A stretch of 64,000 bases of DNA from Chryseobacterium sp. SN22 (GTDB lineage Bacteria; Bacteroidota; Bacteroidia; Flavobacteriales; Weeksellaceae): contig NZ_VTSX01000005.1 of the NCBI RefSeq assembly GCF_008329705.1, positions 62,001-126,000 of the forward strand, given 5' to 3'. The notes under the pieces are model-generated. The model was given only the letters and a program-made list of their open reading frames with translations. It did not search any database and was not told where the DNA came from. This document shows, in pieces, positions 50,572 to 59,191 of this stretch. Both the position numbers and the translations under genes were made by a program. How positions within the stretch are numbered: position 1 is the stretch's first letter; each line of letters opens with the position of its first letter.

Positions 50572-53463
50572 TTATTTTTCTTTAAGATCTTTATCAATCT
50601 GTTGTTCCGCTGCTTTCGCTTTCTGTTCCTGTACTCTTTTATCTCTCCGTTGCTGCCTTTTGGTCTTTTTCTCCGCACGCCGCTCCTGACGGATTACTTT
50701 ATTGGTCTTCTTGTTGTAGAGCGCATCGAGAATACCCTGACCTTTTTTGCTGAAAATTTTCACTTTCGGCTTCTCATGAGTACCGGTTACAACCACTGGA
50801 AAACCGATGATCCCGCCCGGAAGGATGCCCACCCGGATCCTGAGATCGAGCAGGCCGTTAAAACTGGTTGTACCGCTGATTGTGGGCCTCAAGATAGAAA
50901 CTTTAAACGTAAATTTATCTACGTGGATCAAATTATTTTTAATGTGCGTTTCAATATTTACACCCTTCATGTCCGGATCATTGAAAGCTTTAGCCCCGAT
51001 ATTATCGCCGACAGCAGAAAGCATTTTTAAATTTTTTACCTCTACGTCCCTAAGATTAACGATGCCTCCGCCTTCAAGAGAAGGATAAATTGGCTTCATA
51101 TTTTTATCAAGGTCCCCCTTGAGTTTATAGTCTATCGAAACGATCCCCTTCACATTTTTTGCTGCCGTTGCCATTTCTCGGATCATATCAATTTCCCTAT
51201 ATGCCCGCTGAACATCAAAATCCAGCACTTTAAGGGCGATATCGTAATTTGCCGTAAGCGGGGATTCATTCTGGTAGCGTGCATCGATGCCCATCCGGCT
51301 TCCGATTACGTCAAACGAGGTTTTTTTTAGATATACCTGTCCTTTTTCGACGGATGCCGTTCCTTTTATATGGTTCAAGTTCAGCCCTTTAAATTCGACT
51401 TTCCGGGCATTAAGGCTCAGGGCAACATCCAGGTTTTTCGGAATTATCACGACGCCGCTGCTTTTCGGGTTTTCGACCTTGGCATATTCCACCTCAATGG
51501 GCTGATCTTTATTGTCGCCATTTTTTAAAGCCATAAATTCATCGATCAGGATGTAATTCGAGTTCAGCGCGAACTTTCCGTGAAGGGTTCCTTTACGTTC
51601 AATAAAATAATTGATTGTATTCAGCAGGTAACCGTTCAAAGCAAAATCCGATTTACCGTAGGTTGCAGAGAACTTTTGAAACCACATTTTTTCATTTTCA
51701 AACCGGAAATTCCCTTCTTTGATATAGAATGATTTGGGAAGGGAGGCTGTTGTCGCTTTGATATTTTTTAAAATTAAAGTTCCCTTATTGTCAAGCTTGC
51801 TGTACTGTCCGGTTGTCGCATAGCTCTGCCTTCCGTTCAGGGAGAGGTCGGCCATGATCAGTCCGCTGACATCCAGACCTTTTTTGGCAAATACCTGATA
51901 GATTCTTCCGACATTCAGAACCCCTTTTGCCCTGACTTTATACAGGACATCTTCAAAATTCTGCAGATCGGCATTTACAAAAACCGGATTGCCTTCAAAA
52001 TCAAATTTAAAAGGATCAAGCTTTACCCCTAAGCTTTTAAAGGTTCCGTCCGTATTGACAATATCCGCAGCAATGTTGATATTCTTGATCGGGTTCGGAT
52101 AATATTTGGTTTTCAGCCATCCGTTTCTCAGATTCAGAGTTCCGTTGGTTTTAGGGAACAATTTTTTGTCCAGGCTGAAAATTCCGTTGGCTTTAATATT
52201 GGTATTCAGCAGGCCGCGGACATCAATATTCTTCAATCCAAGAGCCTGGTTCAAGGTATATAAATCCACAGCTCCTTTGATATCGGCATTAATCTGCATT
52301 TCATCCAGGCCTTTTGTCTTTACTACCGCTCTGAAATTATTGTTTGGCCCCAGATCAAATCCCAGTGTTTTGAAATTGATTCCCAGCTGATCCGTATCGA
52401 GATCCGGCAGGTCGACATGCAGATCCATATTGAAATTATTCATCGGTACCGGTGCCTTGGCATTGGAAATAAAGCCGTCGCTCACCAGAAGTCTTGCCTG
52501 CAGCCGGGGTTTCAGGTTTTTAGGTTCGCTGAATTTTCCTTTCAGGCTGAAGAACAGATCGCTGTTCCCTTCAATTTTTGTCTCTTTTGCCCAATCCAGG
52601 TATTGTGGCGGCAATACGGAAATCATGTCACGGATCGTCGTTTTTTCAGAAGCCGCATTGATATCCAGGTTATAGCCGTCTTTTAAGATACTTAAAAAGC
52701 CATTGAATTTTAGCGGAAGATCATTGATGCGTAATTCATTTTTCCTTAAAACAAATGTCAGCGCATTGGTATTGATTCTCGTGATTAAATCGGCATGCAG
52801 GGTTTTCTGCTTGGCATAATAAATCCTGTTCAGGCTGAAATCCAGCTTGTTGATCTCCAGATCCGTTTCCAGGTCAAAGATATCTTCACTCAAGCCGCCT
52901 TTTCCGGTATAATTCAGTCCTTTGGCATCTACCAGAACCTTTGCCGAATGGTCACGGTAAGTAATGTTCCAGTTCTTTAGTTTGATAAAATCCAGCTTAA
53001 CCGAAGTTCCTGTAGCGGTTGTATCTTTCGGCTGGCTAGAAGGTTTTGAAACATAGACATTATAATTGGCTTCCCCTTTACTGTTTACAAATACGTTTCC
53101 GTAGGCATCCGTTACATAAATTTCATCAATTTTCACCTGACGGTCGAAGATGAGGTTTTTCAGGTTGATGCCTACCGATACTTCCCGGGCAGCCAGCAGG
53201 GTATCGTTTTCAAAAGGTCTGGATCCTTTCAGTAAAAAGTCATCTACCGATACCGTAAGGGAAGGGAAGTGCCTGAAAAAGGTAAGGTGTGTCTTTTTAT
53301 AATCGAGCTTGCCGGCAAGATGCTTGTTGGCAAATATTTTTACCTGTGCGGAAATGGTTCCGGGAAATAAAATCGGAATAATAAACATCAGAAAAAGAAG
53401 GGAAGCCACCGAAATTCCTGCCCATTTCAGAACTTTCAGCAATATTTTTTTAAACCGTTCCAT
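50572..53463 (-). CDS. AsmA-like / DUF748-type envelope protein
   Basis: A 963-residue inner-membrane-anchored periplasmic protein. One membrane helix at about 15-35 (WAGISVASLLFLMFIIPILF) is followed by long beta-rich repeats of the AsmA type, with the N-terminal AsmA feature near DYKKTHLTFFRHFPSLTVSVD. The C-terminal region carries GILPGGIIGFPVVVTGTHEKP, the common end of AsmA proteins, then a lysine/arginine/glutamine-rich coiled tail of about 60 residues. AsmA proteins are thought to take part in phospholipid movement between membranes. Its specific role here is unknown. Confidence 0.85.
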   Translation of the reverse strand: MERFKKILLKVLKWAGISVASLLFLMFIIPILFPGTISAQVKIFANKHLAGKLDYKKTHLTFFRHFPSLTVSVDDFLLKGSRPFENDTLLAAREVSVGINLKNLIFDRQVKIDEIYVTDAYGNVFVNSKGEANYNVYVSKPSSQPKDTTATGTSVKLDFIKLKNWNITYRDHSAKVLVDAKGLNYTGKGGLSEDIFDLETDLEINKLDFSLNRIYYAKQKTLHADLITRINTNALTFVLRKNELRINDLPLKFNGFLSILKDGYNLDINAASEKTTIRDMISVLPPQYLDWAKETKIEGNSDLFFSLKGKFSEPKNLKPRLQARLLVSDGFISNAKAPVPMNNFNMDLHVDLPDLDTDQLGINFKTLGFDLGPNNNFRAVVKTKGLDEMQINADIKGAVDLYTLNQALGLKNIDVRGLLNTNIKANGIFSLDKKLFPKTNGTLNLRNGWLKTKYYPNPIKNINIAADIVNTDGTFKSLGVKLDPFKFDFEGNPVFVNADLQNFEDVLYKVRAKGVLNVGRIYQVFAKKGLDVSGLIMADLSLNGRQSYATTGQYSKLDNKGTLILKNIKATTASLPKSFYIKEGNFRFENEKMWFQKFSATYGKSDFALNGYLLNTINYFIERKGTLHGKFALNSNYILIDEFMALKNGDNKDQPIEVEYAKVENPKSSGVVIIPKNLDVALSLNARKVEFKGLNLNHIKGTASVEKGQVYLKKTSFDVIGSRMGIDARYQNESPLTANYDIALKVLDFDVQRAYREIDMIREMATAAKNVKGIVSIDYKLKGDLDKNMKPIYPSLEGGGIVNLRDVEVKNLKMLSAVGDNIGAKAFNDPDMKGVNIETHIKNNLIHVDKFTFKVSILRPTISGTTSFNGLLDLRIRVGILPGGIIGFPVVVTGTHEKPKVKIFSKKGQGILDALYNKKTNKVIRQERRAEKKTKRQQRRDKRVQEQKAKAAEQQIDKDLKEK

Positions 53464-53613
53464 AATCCTTTAATTTTAGCATAAATATTCTACAGCTATC
53501 TAAAATCAAGCCATGGCAATTGTACTGAAATGGTACGGATACCACACATGGTGTAAAAGTAATCTGATGGCATAATTTATTCATTACGCCAGTAAATTGT
53601 AAAAATTAAAATT

Positions 53614-53847
53614 ATGAATTATCAGGAAGCCCTCAAACACAAAAAAGAATCTGAACAAAATGCCGATGAATCCGTGGCCAAACTTTTTCACATCGTGATT
53701 ACACCGTCTAATACGGATGAAAGCGCAAAATTTATCGAGGATTTTTTAAAATCCCCTGAGTCTTTTAATGATGAAAGCTGTAAGCAATACAGTTCCGATG
53801 GCAATTATGAAGTGGTAAGCTTTAAAAAAGAAACAGGTGATCATTAA
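53614..53847 (+). CDS. Small hypothetical protein, 77 residues
   Basis: Starts MNYQEALKHKKESEQNADES and continues FHIVITPSNTDESAKFIEDFLK. It is acidic and probably alpha/beta, soluble and cytosolic. Its start (ATG 53614) is preceded by AT-rich DNA with no perfect promoter box. The function is unknown and I recognise no family. Confidence 0.6.
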   Translation: MNYQEALKHKKESEQNADESVAKLFHIVITPSNTDESAKFIEDFLKSPESFNDESCKQYSSDGNYEVVSFKKETGDH

Positions 53848-54023
53848 GGTTAACGAAAACCTGAAGCAGAAATCAGGCTGGAAAAGGAAAGCTGGAGGCT
53901 GGAAGTTTTATTATTAAAAACTTTCTTTAACTCCTTATTCACTTAACTGACTGTTTTACCCGATCACTTTTACCGGGTTTAAATAAATTAAATGGTATCA
54001 AACCCAGGTTAAGATCACTGCTG

Positions 54024-54482
54024 TTAAGAATTCAGCATTTCTTCCAACTGAATAATAAAATTACACTGAGCGGGGTTAATTTTCTTTTTAGCCTCCTCAG
54101 ATTCAAACCATTCCCAGCGGTCAACTTCCGGGAATTCCAGTGTTCTCCCGGATTTTGGTGGCCAATTGATATGAATGGTATTGCTGCTGAGCCCATCCAT
54201 TTCCAGATCGCTTTCCAATGCCCATCCATACACTGTTTTTCCTGCTTTCTGTTTTACAGGCTTCAGTTCGATGAAATTTCCGCTGACTTTCTTTCCCGTT
54301 TCTTCATAAAATTCAGTTACAGCACGTTCTATGAGGCTTTCATTCTCCAAAGCTTCCCCTTTCGGAACCGACCATGCACCCAGATCTTTATTTTTCCAGA
54401 AGGGGCCTCCCGGATGTACCAGGAAGTAGAAAAAATTTTCATTTTCTCTTTTAAACAACAAAATTCCTGCGCTTGTTTTCAT
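54024..54482 (-). CDS. Nudix hydrolase
   Basis: A 152-residue Nudix hydrolase, probably active on a dinucleoside polyphosphate or similar. The Nudix box lies at about residues 42-64: G42, E48, and TEFYEETG where E57, E60, E61 and G63 are kept but the leading Arg is Thr. This contrasts with the dead box of the regulator at 24230. DLGAWSVPKGE is the typical segment before the box. No signal peptide. The exact substrate is not readable from sequence. Confidence 0.85.
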   Translation of the reverse strand: MKTSAGILLFKRENENFFYFLVHPGGPFWKNKDLGAWSVPKGEALENESLIERAVTEFYEETGKKVSGNFIELKPVKQKAGKTVYGWALESDLEMDGLSSNTIHINWPPKSGRTLEFPEVDRWEWFESEEAKKKINPAQCNFIIQLEEMLNS

Positions 54483-54674
54483 ACATTTAATTCTTATCTA
54501 TATATCCGGATCAGCAAATATAATGATAAATCGGACCAGACTGAAAACGACTGTGGAAGTCAGTCTGCAGTTCCATTGCTTTATGATAAAAATTATGATA
54601 AGCTCTTTAAGATTTGATGTCTCAAATTGAGATTTTATCAGTAAAACGAACTATCTTTAACGTCTTTAAAAAAA

Positions 54675-56105
54675 ATGACTGTTATGATCAATGAAGTGAA
54701 GACCAAAGGCCGGAGCTATACCGTTCCGCTGATTACCATTACGCTTTTATTTTTTATGTGGGGATTCATCACGTGTATGAACGATATCCTCATTCCTTAC
54801 CTGAAACAGCTGTTCAGCCTGACATTCTTTGAATCAATGCTGGTGCAGTTCTGTTTTTTCGGAGCTTATTTCATCGGCTCCCTGATTTACTTTTTTATCT
54901 CAACGAGCAGCGGAGACCCGATTGATAAAGTGGGGTACAAGAAAGGAATTCTTTTCGGGATTTTTCTTGCGGCGTTGGGTTGTGTGCTGTTTTATCCGGC
55001 AGCCAGCCTGGCTTCTTATCCTTTGTTTTTAGGAGCACTGTTTATTTTAGGACTTGGGTTTACGGTATTGCAGATTACGGCGAATGCCTATGTATCCCTT
55101 CTGGGTCCTGAAGATTCCGCTTCAAGCCGTCTGAATATGACGCAGGCTTTCAATGCTTTCGGAACAACGATCGCCCCTGTTTTGGGCGGGCACCTGATTT
55201 TTGAGCTGTTTTCCGCACCTGACGGTTCGTTTTCTGCAGCCGCAACTAAAATTCCTTACCTGATATTTGCCGGGATTCTGCTGTTGGTCGCTCTGATCAT
55301 TTCAAGGGTTAAGCTTCCGGACTTTAAAGTAGCAGGAGAAGAAGTGGTAAAAGGCTTCGGTGCCCTGCAGCATAACCACCTGAAGTTCGGGGTACTGGCA
55401 ATGTTCTGTTATGTTGGCGGGGAAGTGGCGGTAGGAAGCTTTATCATCAGCTTTCTTGAGCAGCCTCAGGTGATGAATCTTTCTGAGGTCGTGAGTAAAA
55501 ATTATCTTTCCCTGTATTGGGGCGGTGCCATGATCGGGCGTTTTCTGGGGGCCATTTCACTGAATCATTCTATCAGCCAGGGGAAGAAAGCCTTGTATAT
55601 GCTGGGTGCAGCCGCTGCGGTTTTCCTGGTAATTTTCAGTATTGTGGATCTTACTTTTTCCCAGATCAGCTTTTTCCTTGTATTTATTGCTTTAAATTTT
55701 ATCGCATTCTTCATCGGAAAATCGGCTCCGGCAAGAACGCTTTCCATCTTTGCCGCAGTAAATGTACTGCTGTTAATTTCTGCCATGCTGAATCACGGTG
55801 CATTGGCCATGTACAGCATTTTGGGAATAGGGATTTTCAACTCGATTATGTTTTCTAATATTTATACGCTGGCCATTTCAGGATTGGGTAAATATACCAG
55901 CCAGGGCTCTTCATTGGTGGTGATGGCGATTCTGGGCGGTGCAATTGTTCCTATTTTCCAGGGTTTTCTGGCAGATCATTTCGGGGTTCAGCACTCGTTT
56001 ATCATTCCGGTGTTCTGCTATGTGGTCATCCTGATTTTCGGGGCATACTGTACCAAATATCTTGGCCATGTCAAGCAGGAAGCTGATGCCAAATCCGGAC
56101 ACTAG
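54675..56105 (+). CDS. MFS sugar permease, FucP/GluP type
   Basis: A 476-residue inner-membrane permease with about 12 helices related to the fucose and glucose/galactose permeases. Typical features are FFMWGFITCMNDILIPYLKQ at the start, DKVGYKKGILFGIFLAALGC and FTVLQITANAYVSLLGPEDS. It could carry glucose, galactose or fucose. A stem-loop terminator follows. It lies far from galKT and its own sugar genes are not obvious. Confidence 0.88.
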   Translation: MTVMINEVKTKGRSYTVPLITITLLFFMWGFITCMNDILIPYLKQLFSLTFFESMLVQFCFFGAYFIGSLIYFFISTSSGDPIDKVGYKKGILFGIFLAALGCVLFYPAASLASYPLFLGALFILGLGFTVLQITANAYVSLLGPEDSASSRLNMTQAFNAFGTTIAPVLGGHLIFELFSAPDGSFSAAATKIPYLIFAGILLLVALIISRVKLPDFKVAGEEVVKGFGALQHNHLKFGVLAMFCYVGGEVAVGSFIISFLEQPQVMNLSEVVSKNYLSLYWGGAMIGRFLGAISLNHSISQGKKALYMLGAAAAVFLVIFSIVDLTFSQISFFLVFIALNFIAFFIGKSAPARTLSIFAAVNVLLLISAMLNHGALAMYSILGIGIFNSIMFSNIYTLAISGLGKYTSQGSSLVVMAILGGAIVPIFQGFLADHFGVQHSFIIPVFCYVVILIFGAYCTKYLGHVKQEADAKSGH

Positions 56106-56130
56106 AACTTTAAATTTTAATTAGTATACC

Positions 56131-56160
56131 AAGCTGTTTCTTTCATGAAGCAGCTTTTTT
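56131..56160 (+). terminator. Terminator after the FucP-like permease
   Basis: AAGCTG-T-TTC and GAA-G-CAGCTT form a stem of about 10 pairs with one U-G pair and a 6-base loop, followed by T-run. Confidence 0.75.
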
Positions 56161-56422
56161 ATTTGTAACGGGGCTTGATAAGTTAATAATTAAATACATG
56201 ATTTACATGTGATTAAAGAGGAATTTATTGCGCATACTTTAGAACACATTAGATTAAAATCAAAGATTTTTTGTGTATGTTCAACTTTATTCCTGTAAGA
56301 TGGCTAAGCTCCTGAATTCCCGGTCATAACCTTCTGGTGGTTAACCGCAAAAAAGGCAAAGGTATTAATACTGCATAATAAAGTTTAATGCTCGATATTA
56401 AAGTAAGCACACAAAAGTTAAA

Positions 56423-56439
56423 AACCTCGAAGAGGTTTG
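56423..56439. repeat. Short AAACCTC / GAGGTTT palindrome
   Basis: Seven-base perfect arms with a 3-base GAA loop. Related in core sequence to the longer palindromes at 3217 and 8459. Confidence 0.5.
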
Positions 56440-56664
56440 CGAATTTCTTTGATAATATAAATAACAATGAGACAAATCAGAGATTTTATGCCCTGTGACT
56501 AAGTAAAGGCAGTTCCGGTAGCTGAGCTGAACAGAAGCCATACCATTATTGTGAAAATCAATGAAATCTCTGGGAGAAATTAGAAACTTGAAGTCTGCTT
56601 CAATGGGCCGTTGGCATAAAAATAGGTGGTTTTATGTCATTAATCAAAAAAAACCAATCACAAA

Positions 56665-57669
56665 ATGGAATTAAAAGACCCATCAGAACAAAGTCTCAGG
56701 GGAAAAACCGTTGTTATTACCGGAGGAAGCAGTGGTGTCGGGCGCGCTGCCGCAGAAGCATTTGCCCTTGAAGGCTGTAATATTGTAGTCGCTGCCAGAG
56801 GCAAAGAAGCTCTGGAAGAAGTCGTGGCTTTATGCCATGACCTTGAAGTTTCCGCATTGGCAGTACCTATGGATGTCTCTATTGCCAGCGATGTTCAGAA
56901 CCTGGCCAACAAAGCCCTTCAGTTTAACGGAAGAATTGATATCTGGATCAACAATGCAGGAGTGATGGCCAGCGGGAAATTTGAAGATATTCCGATGGAC
57001 CTGAATGAGCAGGTAATCAAAACCAATCTTTTCGGTTATATGCACGGTGCCTACAGTGTGTTGCCGATTTTTAAAAAACAGAATGACGGAATTTTAATCA
57101 ACAATATCTCCATCGGCGGACTTATGCCGGCCCCTTACAGTGCGGTATACTCGGCAACAAAATTCGGGATCCGCGGTATGATGGAATGCCTTCACGGTGA
57201 AATTTCCGATTTCCCGGAAGTCTATATCTGCAATATGTATCCTCAGATCCAGCGTTCTACGGGGAATATGCATTCTGCAAAATATTCGGGGCTCGATTTT
57301 AAAATTCCGCCTTTTGCTGCTGATCCGCGGGATACAGCTGCAAAAATGGTGGAGCTGGCCAAGAATCCGAGAAAAGAAATGTTTCCGGATGTGATGTCCA
57401 GGGTGCTTACCGGGATGTATAAGTTTTTCCCAAAGCCGGTCATCAATACCGCTTCTGCCGGCATGAGGCTGATGATGAAACTGAAAAAAGCCCCTTCAGA
57501 TCCAGGAAATGTTCTTAAGCCTTCGCCTTCGCCTCACCGCATCTATGGAGAAACCATTCTTCCCGTTCCTTCCAAAAAAACGAAAATTGCTTTATTAACC
57601 GGTCTTGGTTTAGGATTGACGTATCTGTTTTTAAAATCCAGAAATTCCGGAAAAAATCAGATCAGCTGA
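56665..57669 (+). CDS. SDR-family oxidoreductase with C-terminal membrane helix
   Basis: A 334-residue short-chain dehydrogenase. The cofactor motif is ITGGSSGVGRAAAEAFALEG, NNAGVM follows, and the catalytic Tyr and Lys are in AVYSATKFGIRGM. After the standard fold there is an extension of about 60 residues with one membrane helix (IALLTGLGLGLTYLFL, about residues 303-320) and a short polar end. This C-terminal anchor is common in the YqjQ/DltE-like subgroup and would place the enzyme on the inner face of the membrane. The substrate is unknown. Confidence 0.85.
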   Translation: MELKDPSEQSLRGKTVVITGGSSGVGRAAAEAFALEGCNIVVAARGKEALEEVVALCHDLEVSALAVPMDVSIASDVQNLANKALQFNGRIDIWINNAGVMASGKFEDIPMDLNEQVIKTNLFGYMHGAYSVLPIFKKQNDGILINNISIGGLMPAPYSAVYSATKFGIRGMMECLHGEISDFPEVYICNMYPQIQRSTGNMHSAKYSGLDFKIPPFAADPRDTAAKMVELAKNPRKEMFPDVMSRVLTGMYKFFPKPVINTASAGMRLMMKLKKAPSDPGNVLKPSPSPHRIYGETILPVPSKKTKIALLTGLGLGLTYLFLKSRNSGKNQIS

Positions 57670-57714
57670 AAGAACTTATTTGAAATTTTTATATAGGATT
57701 TAAATATAAAATGT

Positions 57715-57746
57715 AACCCGGAACCAATTAAATTGATCCCGGGTTT
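57715..57746. terminator. Bidirectional terminator between SDR and FabH-like genes
   Basis: AACCCGG...CCGGGTT with a further AAT/ATT pairing inside and two mismatches, between the convergent genes. Confidence 0.65.
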
Positions 57747-57751
57747 ATCTT

Positions 57752-58810
57752 TTAAAATTTATAAGCAATGGCATTGATGTTCATGCCTGCTCCTACGGAT
57801 GCAAAAAGAACAACATCACCTTTTCCGATGGTATGGTTTTCCAGTTCACTTTTCAGGATCATTGTTAATAAAGTAGGAATAGTGGCCACACTGCTGTTTC
57901 CAAGCTTATTGATGACCATGGGCATGATATCAGCAGGAACCGGAGCATCATACAGCTGATAAAAACGTTGTACAATGGCTTCATCCATCTTTTCGTTGGC
58001 CTGGTGAATGATAATTTTATCCAGCTGATCGATGGAATACCCGCTTTTGTCCAGGCATTGTTTCATTGCTTCGGGAACATGAACCAAAGCAAATTCATAG
58101 ATCTTCCTTCCGTCCATTTTAATGTACCGGGTATCGGGACAGCTTTCGTTGTTATAGGATTTTCCGAAATATAGAAAATCTTTTTCTTTAAAGGTATGGG
58201 AAGCTGAAAGATGGGACAATATTCCCGATCCGTCTTCACTGTTTTCAAGGACTACGGCACCGGCCCCATCGGCGTAGATCATACTGTCACGGTCATGAAT
58301 GTCTACCACACGGGAAAGCGTTTCGGCTCCGATGACCAGGCACTTTTTGGCAATTCCGGATTTGATGAAGGCATTGGCCTGGATCACTCCTTCAATCCAT
58401 CCCGGGCAGCCGAACAGGACGTCATAAGCCACGCAGAAATTATTTTTTATTTTCAGAAGGTGTTTTACCCGTGCAGCAAGGCTGGGAACGGCATCCGACT
58501 GAACCGTTCCGGCTTTTACATCACCGAAATTATGGGCAAATATAATATAATCGAGGGTTTCCGGATCTATGCCTGCATCTTCTATAGCGGCCTGTGCAGC
58601 GATCAATCCCAGGTCTGAGGTCACCTGTCCGCTGCCTGCATACCGTCTTTCTTCAATACCGGTAATCTTTTGCAATTTGCTGGTAATAGAGGCGTTGTCC
58701 TCTTTGAGAAGGGTTCCGTCCTCGCTCATGAACACATGCTGATTGAAGAACAGATTGGTAATGGTTTCTGAAGGAATATAATTGCCGGTACCGATGATTT
58801 TACTGGTCAT
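57752..58810 (-). CDS. FabH-like ketoacyl-ACP synthase III
   Basis: A 352-residue KAS III-type condensing enzyme that joins an acyl-CoA to malonyl-ACP. The catalytic triad is intact: C135 in LFGCPGWIE, H269 in IIIHQANEK and N305 in LGNSSVATIP. It could be a second FabH or make a special lipid or aryl starter. It is divergent from the uncharacterised 599-residue protein, so the two may work together. Such pairing is only suggested by location. Absence of other fatty-acid genes nearby argues that it is not part of the main fab operon. Confidence 0.87.
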   Translation of the reverse strand: MTSKIIGTGNYIPSETITNLFFNQHVFMSEDGTLLKEDNASITSKLQKITGIEERRYAGSGQVTSDLGLIAAQAAIEDAGIDPETLDYIIFAHNFGDVKAGTVQSDAVPSLAARVKHLLKIKNNFCVAYDVLFGCPGWIEGVIQANAFIKSGIAKKCLVIGAETLSRVVDIHDRDSMIYADGAGAVVLENSEDGSGILSHLSASHTFKEKDFLYFGKSYNNESCPDTRYIKMDGRKIYEFALVHVPEAMKQCLDKSGYSIDQLDKIIIHQANEKMDEAIVQRFYQLYDAPVPADIMPMVINKLGNSSVATIPTLLTMILKSELENHTIGKGDVVLFASVGAGMNINAIAYKF

Positions 58811-59191
58811 ACATTTGTAATTTTTTGCGCTAAAATGTCAATAATCCGTAAATGTAATGATAATAAAACGGAAATTATATTTTTTCATACAGTTTAAATA
58901 AAATTAATAAAGATTCACATAATAATTTATTTTGAATCATTCCTTTTAGCAATTGACAGATGGTTTTTGAGATTTTTAAGATTAGTGGAAAATACATTCT
59001 TAAACTTAATTTTTCTGATCTGTTAAAATTCATCTGTTGTACAGCAGAATTTGCCCGGTGCTGAATGACTTTTATCTTTATTTCAAAAGAAATATTTGTT
59101 ATTTACTGCATAATTGGCCGGAAACCGGTACTTTTGCAGTGAATCAGTTGATGGGAATTCAGAGGTACGTAATTATTTAATTCATGTAATA
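58811..59191. other. Divergent intergenic region between FabH-like and 599-residue genes
   Basis: About 380 bases with no gene. A TACATTTA box on the minus strand (near 58851-58858) and a TACTTTTG box on the plus strand (59129-59136) are candidate promoters for the two genes. Confidence 0.5.
59129..59136 (+). promoter_or_regulatory. -7 promoter box TACTTTTG of the 599-residue protein gene
   Basis: Matches TAnnTTTG exactly, 56 bases before ATG 59192. It lies downstream of the alternative TTG start at 59114, which supports the shorter protein. Confidence 0.55.

Larger units (their letters stand above)
56106..56664. other. Intergenic region before the third SDR gene
   Basis: Contains the permease terminator and a short AAACCTC / GAGGTTT palindrome at 56423-56439. 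No gene is visible and no clear promoter box. AT-rich. Confidence 0.55.

Noticed and set aside
50559..50678. Longer N-terminus for alkB
   Set aside because: It would overlap the AsmA-like gene by 107 bases in a basic out-of-frame stretch. GTG at 50558 just after the upstream stop is more natural.
59114..59191. TTG start giving a 625-residue version of the uncharacterised protein
   Set aside because: The -7 promoter box at 59129-59136 lies downstream of this TTG, so the first 26 residues would not be transcribed.
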